NCBI RefSeq assembly: GCF_013393905.1
Contig: NZ_CP040272.1
Location: forward strand, 1,798,001-1,862,000
Direction of reading: 5' to 3'
Source: Nostoc sp. C052
GTDB lineage: Bacteria; Cyanobacteriota; Cyanobacteriia; Cyanobacteriales; Nostocaceae
Length of the DNA: 64,000 bases
A program made the translations under genes and the position numbers. How positions within the stretch are numbered: position 1 is the first letter of the stretch; each line of letters begins with the position of its first letter. The notes beneath the pieces are model-generated. The model was not told the origin of the DNA and made no database searches. It saw only the letters and a list, made by a program, of their open reading frames with translations. Positions 62,686-64,000 of this stretch are shown piece by piece.

Positions 62686-64000
62686 ATTTTGCTGATTCAA
62701 CGGAATTACAATTACAAATTCTGTCCCTTGTCCAGGAGCAGAAATACATTGTAATTTTCCCTGATGTTTTTGGGTGATAATTTGATAACTAATAGATAAA
62801 CCTAACCCAGTACCTTTACCAATTGGTTTAGTAGTAAAAAATGGTTCAAATAAGTGTTTTTGTACATTTTCTGGAATGCCTGTACCATTATCAGCAATGC
62901 AAATAACTACCTGATTTTCGCTAGTGAGTTGAGTATGAATACGTATCTGGGGAGTTGGGAGCGCTTTTTCTCCTACTCCCCACTCAATATTCTCTACCGA
63001 CTCTTGCAAAGCATCGATCGCATTTGCAAGAAGATTCATAAATACTTGATTCAGTTGTCCAGCATAACATTCTACCAATGGCAGGTCGCCATACTCTTTA
63101 ATCACTTCAATGGTGAGATGGTTAGATTTAGGTTTGAGGCGATGTTCCAGAATCATCAAGGTATTATCTATACCTTCATGGATATTCACTGCTTTCATCT
63201 CTGCTTCGTCTAAGCGGGAAAAGTTTCGCAAAGATAAGACAATTTCGGTGATTCGTTCGGCACCAACGGTCATCGAAGTTAGCAAGTTTGGCAAGTCTGC
63301 AATCAGGAAATTTAAATCAATGGCTTCTGTTTGTTGTTGAATTTCTGTAGCTGGATGAGGATAGTTTTGCTGGTATAGTTGCAGCAGTCTCAATAAATCT
63401 TGGATATATTGATTCGCATAGCCGATATTGCCAGAGATAAAATTGACTGGGTTGTTGATTTCGTGCGCTACACCTGCGACTAACTGCCCTAAACTGGACA
63501 TTTTTTCACTATGCACCAGTTGAGATGCTAACTGCTTGGCCTCTTGGCGCAATTGTGCTTCTGAGTATCGCAATACTTGCTCTGCTTGTTTGCGCTGGGT
63601 AATGTCGTGAAGAATAACAACGTATTCCTGAAAATCCTGATGAGGTCGGTCTGAGATGGAAACTTCCAAAGTTCTGTTTTTCCCATGACCGAGTAGGGGT
63701 TGTTCGCTACGCTTTGTCCACTGGTCTGGATAGTAGACTAATGCGGGTAGCCATTTATTGAGGTGATTTCCCCGTAACTCAGATGGGTTGACACCAAAGA
63801 ATGATTTGGTGGCTGGGTTAGCTTGCTGAATAATGCCTCGATCGTCTACGACTAAAATACCATCTTGGGCAACAGTAAACAGGTGTTCGGCAGATTCTCG
63901 TGCTTCTGCGATCGCCACCACTTGCGGTATAGTTGTCCAACAAGCGATCGCTACACCGACAAATGCCACGCTCATCAGCAACACCACAAATATATTCTCA
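62680..64000 (-). CDS. PAS-containing sensor histidine kinase (5' end outside the window)
   Basis: The frame is open to the window edge, so the N-terminus is missing. The visible part starts in a hydrophobic helix (VVLLMSVAFVGVAIACW). A PAS domain follows (LFTVAQDGILVVDDRGIIQQANPA). A coiled coil leads to the phosphoacceptor region SSLGQLVAGVAHEINNPVNFI with the His box. The ATPase domain has N box LLANAIDALQE, G1 IADNGTGIPE, F box FEPFFTTKPIGKGTGLGLSI. A short GC-rich inverted repeat (about 62948-62984) is read in frame in the variable loop after the N box. No response regulator is visible. Confidence 0.93.
   Translation of the reverse strand, partial: ENIFVVLLMSVAFVGVAIACWTTIPQVVAIAEARESAEHLFTVAQDGILVVDDRGIIQQANPATKSFFGVNPSELRGNHLNKWLPALVYYPDQWTKRSEQPLLGHGKNRTLEVSISDRPHQDFQEYVVILHDITQRKQAEQVLRYSEAQLRQEAKQLASQLVHSEKMSSLGQLVAGVAHEINNPVNFISGNIGYANQYIQDLLRLLQLYQQNYPHPATEIQQQTEAIDLNFLIADLPNLLTSMTVGAERITEIVLSLRNFSRLDEAEMKAVNIHEGIDNTLMILEHRLKPKSNHLTIEVIKEYGDLPLVECYAGQLNQVFMNLLANAIDALQESVENIEWGVGEKALPTPQIRIHTQLTSENQVVICIADNGTGIPENVQKHLFEPFFTTKPIGKGTGLGLSISYQIITQKHQGKLQCISAPGQGTEFVIVIPLNQQNN

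Overview
The window looks like chromosome of a filamentous, heterocyst-forming cyanobacterium of the Nostoc/Anabaena type. The evidence is a photosystem II operon (psbB-psbT), Ycf66, an SLH/OprB porin, very frequent GCGATCGC (HIP1) octamers, many short tandemly repeated heptamer-like tracts between genes, and many small palindromic dispersed repeats. I cannot name the species from sequence alone.

Layout. 1-8.4 kb holds housekeeping genes: purD, a TIGR02587/TIGR02588 membrane pair, a decayed transposase, a two-helix membrane protein beside ddl, a secreted protein, a pentapeptide-repeat protein and a type-2-like argC. 8.4-21 kb is one large minus-strand block of exported proteins: three DUF11-type proteins, a 1325-residue predicted outer-membrane beta-barrel and a fifth multidomain exoprotein. 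A REP-associated tyrosine transposase (RAYT) flanked by its own palindromes sits inside this block. 21-31.3 kb carries two threonine synthases (one followed by a ThiS/MoaD-like carrier), an SLH-porin and a large membrane-anchored protein of unknown function. 31.4-38.7 kb carries a coiled-coil protein, cysteine desulfurase with a PD-(D/E)XK-like gene 5 bp upstream, a PrxQ-type peroxiredoxin, an SH3b protein, an FMN reductase, an acireductone-dioxygenase-like cupin, a CBS protein with a HEPN-like C-terminus, and a ribbon-helix-helix/TOBE fusion. 39-43.7 kb is an RND efflux pump with its adaptor. 44.3-45.2 kb is an HD hydrolase.

45.3-54.3 kb holds components of a peptide/nickel-type ABC importer (DppC-like, DppB-like and a lipoprotein SBP). 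Its two permease genes lie about 5 kb apart and convergent. Between them is an accessory island: ten 21-bp direct repeats, a membrane-anchored P-loop ATPase with a long GVAx glycine-zipper region, a second P-loop ATPase with an HTH-like N-terminus, a direct-repeat array that looks like an operator, and a small single-helix protein. This island is the best candidate for an undescribed, possibly conflict- or defence-related, system. 54.8-62.4 kb holds a small conserved gene, psbB-psbT, gnd, ycf66 and an SfnB/DszC-like flavin monooxygenase. The window ends inside a PAS-histidine kinase.

Operon-like pairs are TIGR02587-TIGR02588 (4-bp overlap), DUF11/SdrB protein-beta-barrel (4-bp overlap), thrC-thiS-like, nuclease-like-iscS (5-bp gap), adaptor-RND pump and psbB-psbT. 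No tRNA, rRNA or CRISPR array was recognised by eye. All family assignments are from reading the sequence; no database search was run.
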